A stretch of DNA of 64,000 nt from Planctomycetota bacterium (GCA_020849665.1 JADLFX010000059.1:1-64000); one strand, 5' to 3'; numbered from the stretch's first letter, positions 37,003-45,957 are shown. Numbers and translations: made by a program. The notes: generated from the sequence alone by a model not told the origin.

Positions 37003-38465
37003 GGCTTGCTCAGGTCGCGGAGTTGCTTGGCACGCCAGGCGAGCACCGCCTGATCGTCGGGGGGAATCGGAACGCGCAGGGGGCCGGGCATCAAGAAGCG
37101 CGTGAGTCCGACCTCGCGCGCGCGGCCGCGCAGGCGCCGGAGGAACACGTCCCACTTGGTGCCGATCTTGTCGTCGCAGTCCCGGCCATCGACATGGAAG
37201 GCGTAGTACCCATGCCAGGATCCGGTGCCGCTCACGATCTCGAAGGTCCAGAAGGTCCGGCCCCCCACCTCGATCGCGGGCCCGTAGCGGAACTCCTCGC
37301 CCGGCACCTCGAGGCAGTTGGAGATCTGGTGCACGTTGAGGTGGGCACGGCTGCGCGTCAGGTACGCGAACACCTCGAGGCTGCGCTCCGGCCCGCTCGT
37401 GGCGACGAAGCGCCGGTTCACGAGCCATGGCGTGCCGTAGCCGTCCCGCTCCGCGGCCTCGTTCGGCGCCACCAGCTCCAGCCGGTACCCCGGCGGGGCG
37501 TCGACTCCCGCCAGGAACGCGGGCGGCCCGGAATCCGGAGCCGGCTCCCCGGGCACCGCCAGCCACACGGCGAGCACCGGCACCGCACCGCACCACGTGG
37601 GCAGGCTGCGTCCCAGGCGCGGCAGCGGATCCCTCTGCGGAGCCGGCCGGTGCGTGTGCAGGATCAGCCAGACCATGCCCAGCACGAAGGGCAGGTAGGT
37701 GGCGAAGCCGAGGGTCTCGTGCAGCCATGGCTCGTCGATGCTCTCGGTGCGGCCCGCCGCCACGAGCAGGACGAAGACCAGCAGCCGGAATCCGTTGGCG
37801 AGCACGGCGCCGCCCGCGGCCGCGGCGAAGAGCAGCACGATGCGCCCGGTCCTTGGCGCACCCACCAGGGCCCCCGCAGTGGCGAGCCCGACGAAGGTGA
37901 TCAGCTGGGTGAAGCCCGAGCAATCCTCCACGATGTCGAGGCGGTAGTGCGGGAAGAGCAGGCTCGCGCCGTCCACTTCGTAGTCGAGGAGCCCCAGCCG
38001 CGAGGGCACGCCGAGCAGCCACAGGTAGCCGCTGCGGAACACGTTGGTGACCTGGAAGTACGCCGAGTACGGGATGCCGAAGCAGAGCACCAGGAACGCG
38101 CTCCAGGCCAGACAGCGGCGCGTGCTCCACCGCGCGCAGCCCAGGACCGCGATCCCGGTGGCGGTGGCCACGAGGGCCAGGCGCTGGATGGTGCTGCTGC
38201 CCGTCAGGAGCCCGCAGTAGTCGAGGAGCACGGCCAGGGCGAGCGCCGTCCAGCCTGCCGCATCCCGTGCGCGGCCGAGACCGCCCAGACGCTCGGGGAA
38301 GCCCGGGCCGCCGCCGCGCCACCACGCGATCGCGACGAACACCCACAGGAAGAGGAAGTGCGACCGGTAGTGGTTGTCGCGCGCGTAGCCGGCCACCGCC
38401 GGGGCGAAGTGGACCGCCAGGCAGGCGAGCGCAGTGACCGACGTGAGCTGCGTGCCGAACCTCAT
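36999..38465 (-). CDS. Exosortase fused to an EpsI-like domain
   Basis: A 488-residue protein with an N-terminal multi-helix exosortase core (about 1-275) and a C-terminal EpsI-like region (about 300-488). The transpeptidase-like active site is complete: C182 in VEDCSGFTQLI, N224 and R227 in LANGFRLLVF, and H249 in PWLHETLGFATYLP. The EpsI part shows NVHQISNCLEVPGEEF and GGRTFWTFEIVSG. Exosortases cleave and transfer proteins bearing C-terminal PEP-CTERM-like signals. Translationally coupled to DprE2- and DprE1-like genes. Two small proteins just upstream carry a shared C-terminal tail and are the obvious candidate substrates. Confidence 0.88.
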   Translation of the reverse strand: MRFGTQLTSVTALACLAVHFAPAVAGYARDNHYRSHFLFLWVFVAIAWWRGGGPGFPERLGGLGRARDAAGWTALALAVLLDYCGLLTGSSTIQRLALVATATGIAVLGCARWSTRRCLAWSAFLVLCFGIPYSAYFQVTNVFRSGYLWLLGVPSRLGLLDYEVDGASLLFPHYRLDIVEDCSGFTQLITFVGLATAGALVGAPRTGRIVLLFAAAAGGAVLANGFRLLVFVLLVAAGRTESIDEPWLHETLGFATYLPFVLGMVWLILHTHRPAPQRDPLPRLGRSLPTWCGAVPVLAVWLAVPGEPAPDSGPPAFLAGVDAPPGYRLELVAPNEAAERDGYGTPWLVNRRFVATSGPERSLEVFAYLTRSRAHLNVHQISNCLEVPGEEFRYGPAIEVGGRTFWTFEIVSGTGSWHGYYAFHVDGRDCDDKIGTKWDVFLRRLRGRAREVGLTRFLMPGPLRVPIPPDDQAVLAWRAKQLRDLSKP

Positions 38466-38720
38466 GCGTGGGGACGGAGCGCCGCCTCCGCACTCCCTAC
38501 GCGACCGGCGACACGAGCCCCGGCGCGCCTGCGCGAGGGACTGGCGCGGTGGACCATCATGGGTTCTCTGTCGGCGATTCGTGCGGTCGAGCGGGAGCAC
38601 GCGCACGGGCTCGACGCCGAGCCGTCTGGCGGGCGGCCGGACCGGCCGGGCTTGCCGCGCGGCCGCGGGCCTGGACGGGCCACGGCGATCCGTCGCCGGC
38701 ATGCCGTGGTGCGGACACCC

Positions 38721-38927
38721 TCAACGCCGTGGCCCGCCGCGGCGGCGGAACAGCCAGTACCCGCCGGCGGCGCCTCCCAGCAGGAGCAGCACCGCAGGGG
38801 CAGGCGTCCCGCCGCGCGGATGCTCGTCGGACCCCAGCGGCAGCGGCCTGGCGCTGCCCTGGGCGGGGAGCGGGGCGGGACAGGACAGGAAGAGGAGGAG
38901 AAGCAGCGCGGGCAGGGCGGGCTTCAT
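38721..38927 (-). CDS. Tiny secreted protein with PAPA-CTERM-like tail (1)
   Basis: A 68-residue protein. A signal peptide (MKPALPALLLLLFLSCPAPLP, cleavage after PAQ or similar) leaves only about 20 residues before the C-terminal signal. The tail from residue 37 reads PRGGTPAPA, then a hydrophobic helix (VLLLLGGAAGGYWLF) and RRRGGPRR. It follows the tripartite plan of PEP-CTERM signals (short motif, helix, arginines). The tail is nearly identical to that of the protein at 39045-39290. TACACT lies 16 bases before the start as a possible -10. Proposed substrate of the adjacent exosortase; a GlyGly-CTERM (rhombosortase) signal is the main alternative. Confidence 0.7.
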   Translation of the reverse strand: MKPALPALLLLLFLSCPAPLPAQGSARPLPLGSDEHPRGGTPAPAVLLLLGGAAGGYWLFRRRGGPRR

Positions 38928-39044
38928 GTCCCGAGTGTAGGGATGCGCGGCGTGACGTTCGCCTGCGCGAATATCCCGCATCGCCCGGACCTCCCGGCCG
39001 CGGTGGTCAACCCCGCCGCCAGGATCCGTCGCGCGCGAGTCCCC

Positions 39045-39290
39045 TCAGGCGTCGTCCCGCCGCCCGGTGCGCCGCCGGCGCAGCAGTGCGTACCCGGCCC
39101 CCATCCCGCCGAGCAGGAGGAGCGCAGCCGGCGCGGGTGTGCCGCCCCGCGGACCATGGTGCCGGCCGTGGTGCGTGGGCCGGCGCGGCGTGCCCTGAGG
39201 CGCCGCCACGGTGGCGCCTGCAGGGACCTCAGCCCGCTCGGGCGGTGCGAACGTGAGTGCGGCGAGGAGGCCGAGGGAGAGCAGGTCCAT
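39045..39290 (-). CDS. Tiny secreted protein with PAPA-CTERM-like tail (2)
   Basis: An 81-residue protein. The N-terminus is hydrophobic (MDLLSLGLLAALTFAPP) but lacks basic residues, so the signal peptide is weaker. The middle is rich in His, Arg and Pro (THHGRHHG). The tail from residue 47 is PRGGTPAPA, helix ALLLLGGMGAGYALL and RRRRTGRRDDA, almost the same as in the neighbour at 38721-38927. The pair looks like a duplication that kept only the sorting tail. Function of the short mature part is unknown; metal binding by the His cluster is possible. Confidence 0.65.
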   Translation of the reverse strand: MDLLSLGLLAALTFAPPERAEVPAGATVAAPQGTPRRPTHHGRHHGPRGGTPAPAALLLLGGMGAGYALLRRRRTGRRDDA

Positions 39291-39534
39291 GGTGCGTTGC
39301 GCGGCGCCGCGAGGTGAAGAGGCAGCGCCAACCAACACTAGCTCGCGGCGGTGGATCGGCAACTCATTGCTCCAAAAGAACTTCTGATCGATCCCGTGAG
39401 GGCCGAACGCGCCACGGCAACGCGGGTTCGGCGCTCTCGACGCCGGATGGCGCGGGACGGCCAGCGCCGTTTCGCCTCCCGACTCGGGACGCGCCATTCC
39501 TCCGGTCCGGCGCGCGGGTCGCGGCCCTGGCGGC

Positions 39535-40713
39535 TCAGAGGTTGTGCAGCCGGATTGCGTGCGTGGGGCAGTTGCGCTCGCAGGCCCCATCGTGCGTGCA
39601 CTCGTAGTTGTGCACCTTGCGCACCACGTCGCCCCAGGGCACGGCGGCGTAGCCCTCGGTCGCGCAGGTCACGGCGCACACGCCGCAGTGGATGCAGGCG
39701 TTCATGTCCACGTCCAGGCGCACGTAGTCGCGCGGCGCGGGGATCGAGCGCTCGACTTCGCGCACGGCCGCGGGATCGCAGAGGTAGCGGGTGAGCGGGT
39801 GCGTCGTGAGACCCTCCAGGGCCTCGCGTTCGCCCAGGCGCACGACCTCCTCCAGCGGCGGCGCGTCGAGCAGCCCGAAGTGCGAGACCTTGGGCTTCAG
39901 GAGGACCACGTTGTTGCCGGCATAGCGGTGCAGGCTGTGCTCGTGCACCGCGTTGCCCATGATCTCGTAGGTCTGGAACACGATGTGCGGGAGGCTCGCC
40001 TTGTACGGCACCCGCCGATGGTGGTCGCGCAGCGAGAGGTCCACGGCGATCACGAGCTCGGCCTTCCGCGCATGGGCCAGCTTCAGGCAGAGGGTCTCGG
40101 CCATCCCCCCGTCGATGTAGTGCTCGCCCTCGATCTCCAGCGGCTCGAAGATCGTCGGCAGACAGGAGCTCGCATACACGGCGTCGGCGGCCGGCACCTG
40201 CGAGGATCCCGGCAGGCCGAAGTAGCGCATCGTGCCGGTCTCCAGCGAGAGTGCGTTGCAGAAGAACGGCTTGACCAGTTCCTGGCAGGCCGCCCTGGGC
40301 AGGAGCCGACGCAGGAAGTCGTGGTAGGTCTTGCCCTTGTAGACCGAGGCGTGCCGGTAGCCGCGCACCAGGAACTTGAGCAGGTTGAGCTTGAAGAACT
40401 CGCGCACCGAGATCTCCGCGGCGGCCTCCTCCATGCGCACCGAATCGAGGCCGGCGGCGTAGATGGCCCCCATCACGGCGCCCATGCTGGTGCCGACCAC
40501 CTCGTCCACGTGCAGGCCCAGGCGCTCGATCGCCCGGATCGCGCCGATGTGGGCGAACCCCTTCATGCCCCCGCCGCCGAGCACCAGCACGGTGCGCGGG
40601 CGCGGCACCGCTGGCGGGATCTCGGCCGCGCCTGCCGGGCCGGCGCCGGGCCACTTCGCTCGAGGAGGGGTTGGATTCACGGTGCGCGGGGCGCGCACGC
40701 ACCCAAGGCGCAC
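39535..40713 (-). CDS. Patatin-like phospholipase fused to a ferredoxin
   Basis: A 392-residue fusion. Residues ~40-300 are a patatin-like lipid acyl hydrolase: oxyanion loop GGGGMKGFAHIG (47-58), nucleophile S76 in GTSMG and D201 in IDGG. Residues ~335-390 form a two-cluster ferredoxin. The first motif is C340-x2-C343-x2-C346-x3-C350. In the second, C372-x2-D375-x2-C378-x3-C382-P, an aspartate replaces the second cysteine, so that cluster may be 3Fe-4S or Asp-ligated. The GTG at 40713 has AGGAG five bases upstream. How hydrolysis and electron transfer are linked is unknown. Confidence 0.85.
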   Translation of the reverse strand: MRLGCVRAPRTVNPTPPRAKWPGAGPAGAAEIPPAVPRPRTVLVLGGGGMKGFAHIGAIRAIERLGLHVDEVVGTSMGAVMGAIYAAGLDSVRMEEAAAEISVREFFKLNLLKFLVRGYRHASVYKGKTYHDFLRRLLPRAACQELVKPFFCNALSLETGTMRYFGLPGSSQVPAADAVYASSCLPTIFEPLEIEGEHYIDGGMAETLCLKLAHARKAELVIAVDLSLRDHHRRVPYKASLPHIVFQTYEIMGNAVHEHSLHRYAGNNVVLLKPKVSHFGLLDAPPLEEVVRLGEREALEGLTTHPLTRYLCDPAAVREVERSIPAPRDYVRLDVDMNACIHCGVCAVTCATEGYAAVPWGDVVRKVHNYECTHDGACERNCPTHAIRLHNL

Positions 40714-40907
40714 GGCAGCTCCTGCCGATAGATCGGAACGAGGCGCGCCATGCCTGAAACCACCCTCGACGCCGCACCTAGGAGCCGACGGAAGACCCGC
40801 TCCGGCGTCGACGCGGCCGTGCCCGGCGCGCGACGGGAGTCACGGGGCGCCGGCGCGCCGGAGGTGGTCCGCAACGGAATCCCACGGTGGCAGGTGCGAG
40901 GCGGAGC

Positions 40908-42392
40908 ATGACGAGCTGGCGGAAGGTGGCGCGGGCATCCCGCGCGGAGCTGCGGCGGCTGCAGGACGAGCGGCTCGCGCGCCACGTGCGCGAGTACCTC
41001 TACCCGTTCAGCCCGTACTACCGCGCGCTCCTCGATCGGCACCGGATCCGGCCCGAACAGATCCGCAGCGTCGACGATCTGCGGCGCGTGCCGTTCACCG
41101 GCAAGCGCGACCTGCTGCCGACGGCCGATTCGCCGCAGCGGTTCCGGGAGTTCATCCTGAGCCCGGACCCGGCGACGATCCGCGCCCACTGGCCCCTGCG
41201 CCGCAAGGTGCCGCTGCTGGCCGCCTCCTGGCTGCTGGGGCGCGAACGGGTGCGCGAGGAGCTGCGCCGCGAGTTCTACCCCTGCTTCATGACCTTCACG
41301 ACCGGCCGCAGCGCCGAGCCGGTGCCGTTCTTCTACTCGCCGCACGACCTGCGCAACCTGCAGGAGACCGGCGCACGGCTGGTCGACGTGCTGGGGCTGC
41401 ACAGCGAGTTCCGGGTGGCCAACCTCTTCCCCTACGCCCCGCACCTGGCCTTCTGGCAGGTGGTCTTCGCGGGCGTGCAGACCGGGATGATGGTGCTCAG
41501 CACCGGCGGCGGGAAGGTGATGGGCAGCAGCGGGGACCTGCGCGCCATCGGCCGCCTGAAGGCCGAGGCCCTGCTGGGCGTGCCCGGCTACGTCTACCAC
41601 CTGCTGCGCCGCGCCTGCGACGAACGTCTCGACCTGAGCTCGGTGAAGGCCGTGGTGCTCGGCGCCGAGCGCGTGCCGCCGGGGATGAAGGAGAAGATGC
41701 GCGAGCTGCTGGCCGAGCGCGGGGCCACGGACGTGAACGTGTTCGGCACCTACGGCTTCACCGAGGCGCGCATGGCATTCGCCGAGTGCCCGACGCGCGA
41801 CGGCTCGTACTCCGGCTACCACGTCTACCCCGACCTCGCGGTGTTCGAGGTCGTCGACCCCGCCACGGGCGAACCGGTGCCCGAGGGCCAGGATGGCGAG
41901 CTGGTGTTCACGCCGCTGGCGGGCCGCGCCAGCACCGTGTTCCGCTACCGCACCGGCGACCGCGTGCGCGGCGGGATCCGGTACGACCCCTGCCCACACT
42001 GCGGGCGCACGGTGCCGCGCCTGTCCAGCGACATCACCCGCGAGAGCAGCCTGAAGGACCTGCAGCTGCTCAAGGTGAAGGGCACGCTGGTGAACCTCGA
42101 GGACTGCGCCCAGATCCTGGCCGGCCTGCCCGGCGTCGAGGAGTGGCAGATCGAGCTGGCCAAGAAGGACAACGACCCCATGGAGGTGGACGAGATGATC
42201 GTGCACCTCGCGCTGCGCAGCGGCGCCAGCCGCGAGACCGTGGGCGCCACGGTGCGCGAGGCGTTCCGCGGCCACCTGGAGGTCTCGCCCAACCGCGTCG
42301 AGTTCCTCGCGCTGGACGAGATGCTGCGGCGGCTCGGCATGGAGACCGAGATGAAGGAGAAACGCTTCCTGGACTCGAGGCCGAAGTCATGA
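40908..42392 (+). CDS. Acyl-/aryl-CoA ligase, PaaK-like
   Basis: A 494-residue adenylate-forming enzyme resembling phenylacetate-CoA ligase. It has the N-terminal PYYRALLDRH region, an AMP-binding loop near FMTFTTGRSAEPV, GVPGYVYHLLRRA, FGTYGFTEARMAF and the hinge DGELVFTPLAGRASTVFRYRTGDR. A CPHCGR stretch follows. It should activate an aromatic or fatty acid with CoA and ATP. It overlaps the thiolase by four bases (ATGA) and starts a three-gene operon. The precise acid is unknown; the loop differs from the usual phosphate-binding consensus. Confidence 0.8.
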   Translation: MTSWRKVARASRAELRRLQDERLARHVREYLYPFSPYYRALLDRHRIRPEQIRSVDDLRRVPFTGKRDLLPTADSPQRFREFILSPDPATIRAHWPLRRKVPLLAASWLLGRERVREELRREFYPCFMTFTTGRSAEPVPFFYSPHDLRNLQETGARLVDVLGLHSEFRVANLFPYAPHLAFWQVVFAGVQTGMMVLSTGGGKVMGSSGDLRAIGRLKAEALLGVPGYVYHLLRRACDERLDLSSVKAVVLGAERVPPGMKEKMRELLAERGATDVNVFGTYGFTEARMAFAECPTRDGSYSGYHVYPDLAVFEVVDPATGEPVPEGQDGELVFTPLAGRASTVFRYRTGDRVRGGIRYDPCPHCGRTVPRLSSDITRESSLKDLQLLKVKGTLVNLEDCAQILAGLPGVEEWQIELAKKDNDPMEVDEMIVHLALRSGASRETVGATVREAFRGHLEVSPNRVEFLALDEMLRRLGMETEMKEKRFLDSRPKS

Positions 42393-43696
42393 CCCGTACC
42401 CGCGATCCGGAACGCACGCTGGCCCTCGTGGCCGGCTGCCGCACCCCGTTCTCCCGCGCGGGGACCGACCTGCGCGGCGCCTCGGCTGCCGACCTCGCCA
42501 CGCACGTGTTCCGCGAAGTGCTCGACCGCACCGGGATCGACCCGCGCAGCATCGCCGAGGTCGTGCTGGGCTGCGGCGGCGCCGATGCGCGCGAGGCCAA
42601 CGTCGCGCGCGTCGCGGCGCTGCGCGCCGGCGTGCCGCAGGAGGTGCCTGCGGTCACCGTGCAGCGCAACTGCGCCTCGGGGATGGAGGCCGTGTTCGCC
42701 GCCGACCTGCGCCTGCGCGCCGGCGAGGGCGACGTGTTCCTGGTGGGCGGCACGGAGTCGATGTCGAACTACCCGCTGACCATGGGGCCCGCCCTCACCC
42801 GGCTCTTCGAGCGGCTGGCGAGGGCGCGCAGCCCGTTCGCCAGGGCCGCGGCGCTGGCGACGTTCCGGCCCTCGCAGCTCAAGCCGCGCGTCGCCCTGCA
42901 GGAAGGCCTCACCGATCCGGTGAGCGGGATGATCATGGGCATGACCGCGGAGCGGCTGGCCCGCACGTTCGGGATCCAGCGGGGCGCGCAGGATGCATTC
43001 GCGCTGCAGAGCCACCGCCGCGCCGCCCGGGCGCGCGAACGCGGCCGGCTGGCACGGGAGATCGCGCCCCTGGCGGCCCCACCGCAGTACCGCGCCATGG
43101 TCGACGCCGACAACGGCATCCGCGCCGAGCAGAGCCTGGAGGCCCTGGCGCGCCTGCGGCCGGTGTTCGATCGCAACGAGGGCGACGTCACCGTCGGCAA
43201 CGCCTGCCAGATCACCGACGGCGCGGTCGGGCTGCTGCTCATGTCGCTGGCCCGGGCACGCAGCCTGGGTCTGCGGCCGCTGGCCGTGCTGCGCGGCCAC
43301 GGCCACGCCGGGCTCGATCCCGCGGCGATGGGGCTGGGCCCCGTGCACGCGATGCCCAAGGCGCTGGCCGACGCGGGCCTCGGCTTCGGCGACGTCGAGC
43401 TCTTCGAGATCAACGAGGCGTTCGCGGCCCAGGTCCTGGCCTGCATCGCGGCCGCCGCCAGCGGCGAGTACTGCCGCACCCAGGTCGGCCTGCCCGGCGC
43501 GCTGGGCGAGATCGACCCGGCGCGCCTGAACGTGAACGGGGGCGCGATCGCGCTCGGCCACCCGATCGCCGCCTCCGGGGCGCGGCTGCTCCTGACCCTG
43601 GCGGAGGAGCTGCGGGAACGCAGCCTGCACGCCGGCATGGCCAGCCTGTGCATCGGCGGCGGACAGGGGCAGGCCATCGTCCTGGAGGCGGCATGA
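42389..43696 (+). CDS. Acetyl-CoA acyltransferase (thiolase)
   Basis: A 435-residue thiolase. The acyl-binding cysteine is C95 in VQRNCASGME. NEAFAAQVLA and GGAIALGHPIAASGARLL carry the catalytic histidines, and LCIGGGQGQA holds the second cysteine. In beta-oxidation it cleaves 3-ketoacyl-CoA with free CoA. The gene overlaps both neighbours by four bases, so ligase, thiolase and hydratase/dehydrogenase are made together, giving a near-complete degradative set. Confidence 0.93.
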   Translation: MTRTRDPERTLALVAGCRTPFSRAGTDLRGASAADLATHVFREVLDRTGIDPRSIAEVVLGCGGADAREANVARVAALRAGVPQEVPAVTVQRNCASGMEAVFAADLRLRAGEGDVFLVGGTESMSNYPLTMGPALTRLFERLARARSPFARAAALATFRPSQLKPRVALQEGLTDPVSGMIMGMTAERLARTFGIQRGAQDAFALQSHRRAARARERGRLAREIAPLAAPPQYRAMVDADNGIRAEQSLEALARLRPVFDRNEGDVTVGNACQITDGAVGLLLMSLARARSLGLRPLAVLRGHGHAGLDPAAMGLGPVHAMPKALADAGLGFGDVELFEINEAFAAQVLACIAAAASGEYCRTQVGLPGALGEIDPARLNVNGGAIALGHPIAASGARLLLTLAEELRERSLHAGMASLCIGGGQGQAIVLEAA

Positions 43697-45846
43697 CCAC
43701 GATGGACACCCCGGTGGCACCGGTGCACTCGACACCCGAAGAGGGCGTCGTCCACCTCACCTTCGAAGCGGACGGGCTGGCCGTGCTGCGCCTGGGCGCC
43801 CCGGGCGAACGCGTGGTCACCTTCACCGAACGGCGCCTGCGCTCGCTCGAGGCCGCGCTGCGCAAGCTGCACGGCCGCAGCGGACTCGCGGGCGTCGTGG
43901 TCACCGGCCCGGGACCCGGGATGTTCGCCGCCGGGGCCGACATCAAGGTGATCGAGGCGGTCCACGACGCCGCAGCGGGCGAGGCCGCGGCGCGCGAGGG
44001 CCGTTCGATCTACGGGCTCTGCCAGGAGCTCGCCGTACCCGTGGTCGGCGCCATCGAGGGGCCCTGCCTCGGCGGCGGCCTGGAGCTGGCCCTCGCCTTC
44101 GACCTGCGCGTGGTGAGCGACGCGCCCGGCACGCTGCTCGGCCTGCCGGAGGTGAAGCTCGGGATCGTGCCCGGGTTCGGCGGTACGCAGCGCCTCACCC
44201 GGCTGCTGGGCCTGCCGGCGGCGCTCGACCTGATCCTCACCGGCCGGCTGCTCGACCCGCGCCAGTCCCGCAAGGTGGGGATCGCGGATCGCGTCGTGCC
44301 GAGCCAGCGCCTGCTGGACGCGGCACGGGCGGAGGTGCGGCGCCTGCAGGCCTGCGGGCGCAAGGCGCCGGTCCGCCGCCTGCGCGGTTTCGCGTGGTTC
44401 GCCACCCGCTGCGCGCCGGTGCGCAACTTCGTGGCCGACCGGGCGCGCAAGGCGGCGCTCTCCGGCCAGGGCCGCTTCTATCCCGCGCCGCTGCGCGCAC
44501 TCGAGCTCTGCCTGGACGCGCTGCGCCTGCCGCCCGACGCCGGCTTCGCCAACGAGGCGCGCGCGCTCGGCGAGCTGATCGTCACCCCGGTGAGCAAGGC
44601 CCTGGTGCGGCTCTTCTTCCTCACCGAGCGGGCCAAGCGCCTGGGCAAGAGCGAGGCGGCGCGCCCCGTCCAGCGCGCCCACGTGGTGGGCGGCGGGGTG
44701 ATGGGCGCGGGCATCGCCGGACTGCTGGCCAACAAGGGCGTCGCCGTGCGCCTCTGCGACCTGGACCAGGCCGCGCTGGCGCGCGCCAAGGCGCGGCTGC
44801 AGAAGGACCTGGACAAGCGCGTGCAGCGCCGGCGCCTCGCGGCCCACGAAGCCCAGGCGGTGCAGGACCGACTGGCCGTCTCCGGCGAGTGGGGCAGCCT
44901 GCAGCGCTGCGACCTCTTCCTGGAGGCCGTGGTCGAGGACCTGGCGGTCAAGCAGCGGCTCTTCGCCACCGCGGTCGAGCGCGGCCTCCCCGACACCGCG
45001 GTGCTGGCGACCAACACCTCCTCGCTGCCGATCGATGCGATGGCCGAGGGCCTGCGCGCGCCGCAGCGCGTCGTGGGCATCCACTTCTTCAATCCACCCG
45101 AGAAGATGCCGCTGGTCGAGGTGATCCGCGGCGCCCGCACGAGCGACCCGGCGGTGGCCACGGCCTGCGCCCTGGCCGTGCGGCTCGGCAAGTTCCCCAT
45201 CGTGGTGCAGGACGCGCCGGGGTTCCTCGTGAACCGCTGCCTCGCCCCCTACCTGAACGAGGCGGCGCTCCTGCTGCTGGAGGGCAACGCGCCGGAGGCC
45301 GTGGATCGCGCCATGCTGGACTTCGGCATGCCGATGGGTCCCGCGCGGCTGCTGGACGAGATCGGCTTCGACGTCGCGGACAAGGTGAGCCGCACGCTGA
45401 GCGCGGCGTTCGGGTCGCGCATGACCGTGAACCCGCTCTTCGCCGCCATGGTGCAGGCCGGGGCGCTCGGCCAGAAGAGCGGCGGCGGCCTCTACGATCG
45501 CAGCGGCAGCAAGCCCGGGCCCGGCCGCGCGGTGCTCGCACGCCTGCGGCGCGAGCGTGCCGACCTCGCGGGTCCCGCCGCACCGCAGCAGATCGTCGAA
45601 CGGCTGATCTACCCGATGCTCGACGAGGGATGGCGCTGCCTGGCCGAAGGGCTGGTCGCGGGGGAGGAGGATCTCGACCTCGGTCTGGTGATGGGCATCG
45701 GCTTCCCGCCGTTCACCGGCGGCCCCACCGTCTACGCGCGGCGCATCGGCCTCGCCCAGGTGGTCGCCACCCTGGAACGCCTCGCCGCCGCCGGGCGGCC
45801 CGGTCTCGTTCCGAGCGATGCGCTGCGGGCCGCGGCACGGGGCTGA
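43693..45846 (+). CDS. fadJ: Fatty-acid oxidation multifunctional enzyme (FadJ/FadB-like)
   Basis: A 717-residue enzyme with enoyl-CoA hydratase and 3-hydroxyacyl-CoA dehydrogenase activities. The crotonase half shows AAGADIKVI, CLGGGLELALAFD with E131 and LPEVKLGIVPGFGG with E153, the two glutamates expected for hydratase chemistry. The dehydrogenase half has the NAD fold (HVVGGGVMGAGIAGLLA, about 330-346), GIHFFNPPEKMPLVEVI with the catalytic histidine, and two C-terminal helical domains. Last gene of the ligase-thiolase operon, so it supplies the middle steps of the cycle. Confidence 0.92.
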   Translation: MTTMDTPVAPVHSTPEEGVVHLTFEADGLAVLRLGAPGERVVTFTERRLRSLEAALRKLHGRSGLAGVVVTGPGPGMFAAGADIKVIEAVHDAAAGEAAAREGRSIYGLCQELAVPVVGAIEGPCLGGGLELALAFDLRVVSDAPGTLLGLPEVKLGIVPGFGGTQRLTRLLGLPAALDLILTGRLLDPRQSRKVGIADRVVPSQRLLDAARAEVRRLQACGRKAPVRRLRGFAWFATRCAPVRNFVADRARKAALSGQGRFYPAPLRALELCLDALRLPPDAGFANEARALGELIVTPVSKALVRLFFLTERAKRLGKSEAARPVQRAHVVGGGVMGAGIAGLLANKGVAVRLCDLDQAALARAKARLQKDLDKRVQRRRLAAHEAQAVQDRLAVSGEWGSLQRCDLFLEAVVEDLAVKQRLFATAVERGLPDTAVLATNTSSLPIDAMAEGLRAPQRVVGIHFFNPPEKMPLVEVIRGARTSDPAVATACALAVRLGKFPIVVQDAPGFLVNRCLAPYLNEAALLLLEGNAPEAVDRAMLDFGMPMGPARLLDEIGFDVADKVSRTLSAAFGSRMTVNPLFAAMVQAGALGQKSGGGLYDRSGSKPGPGRAVLARLRRERADLAGPAAPQQIVERLIYPMLDEGWRCLAEGLVAGEEDLDLGLVMGIGFPPFTGGPTVYARRIGLAQVVATLERLAAAGRPGLVPSDALRAAARG

Positions 45847-45935
45847 GCAGAACCACGCGCCATTGGCAACGGGGCGTGCGTATCGAGGGTGGTGACCGCG
45901 CGGGAGCCGGGGGCTGGCACATTTGCGAAATCCTA

Positions 45936-45957
45936 CGGGCGTCCGGCCGAACGCCCG
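45936..45957 (+). terminator. Possible hairpin after fadJ
   Basis: A 7-bp inverted repeat (CGGGCGT / ACGCCCG) with an eight-base loop lies 90 bases after the fadJ stop, without a T-tract. Weak candidate for a transcript end. Confidence 0.3.
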
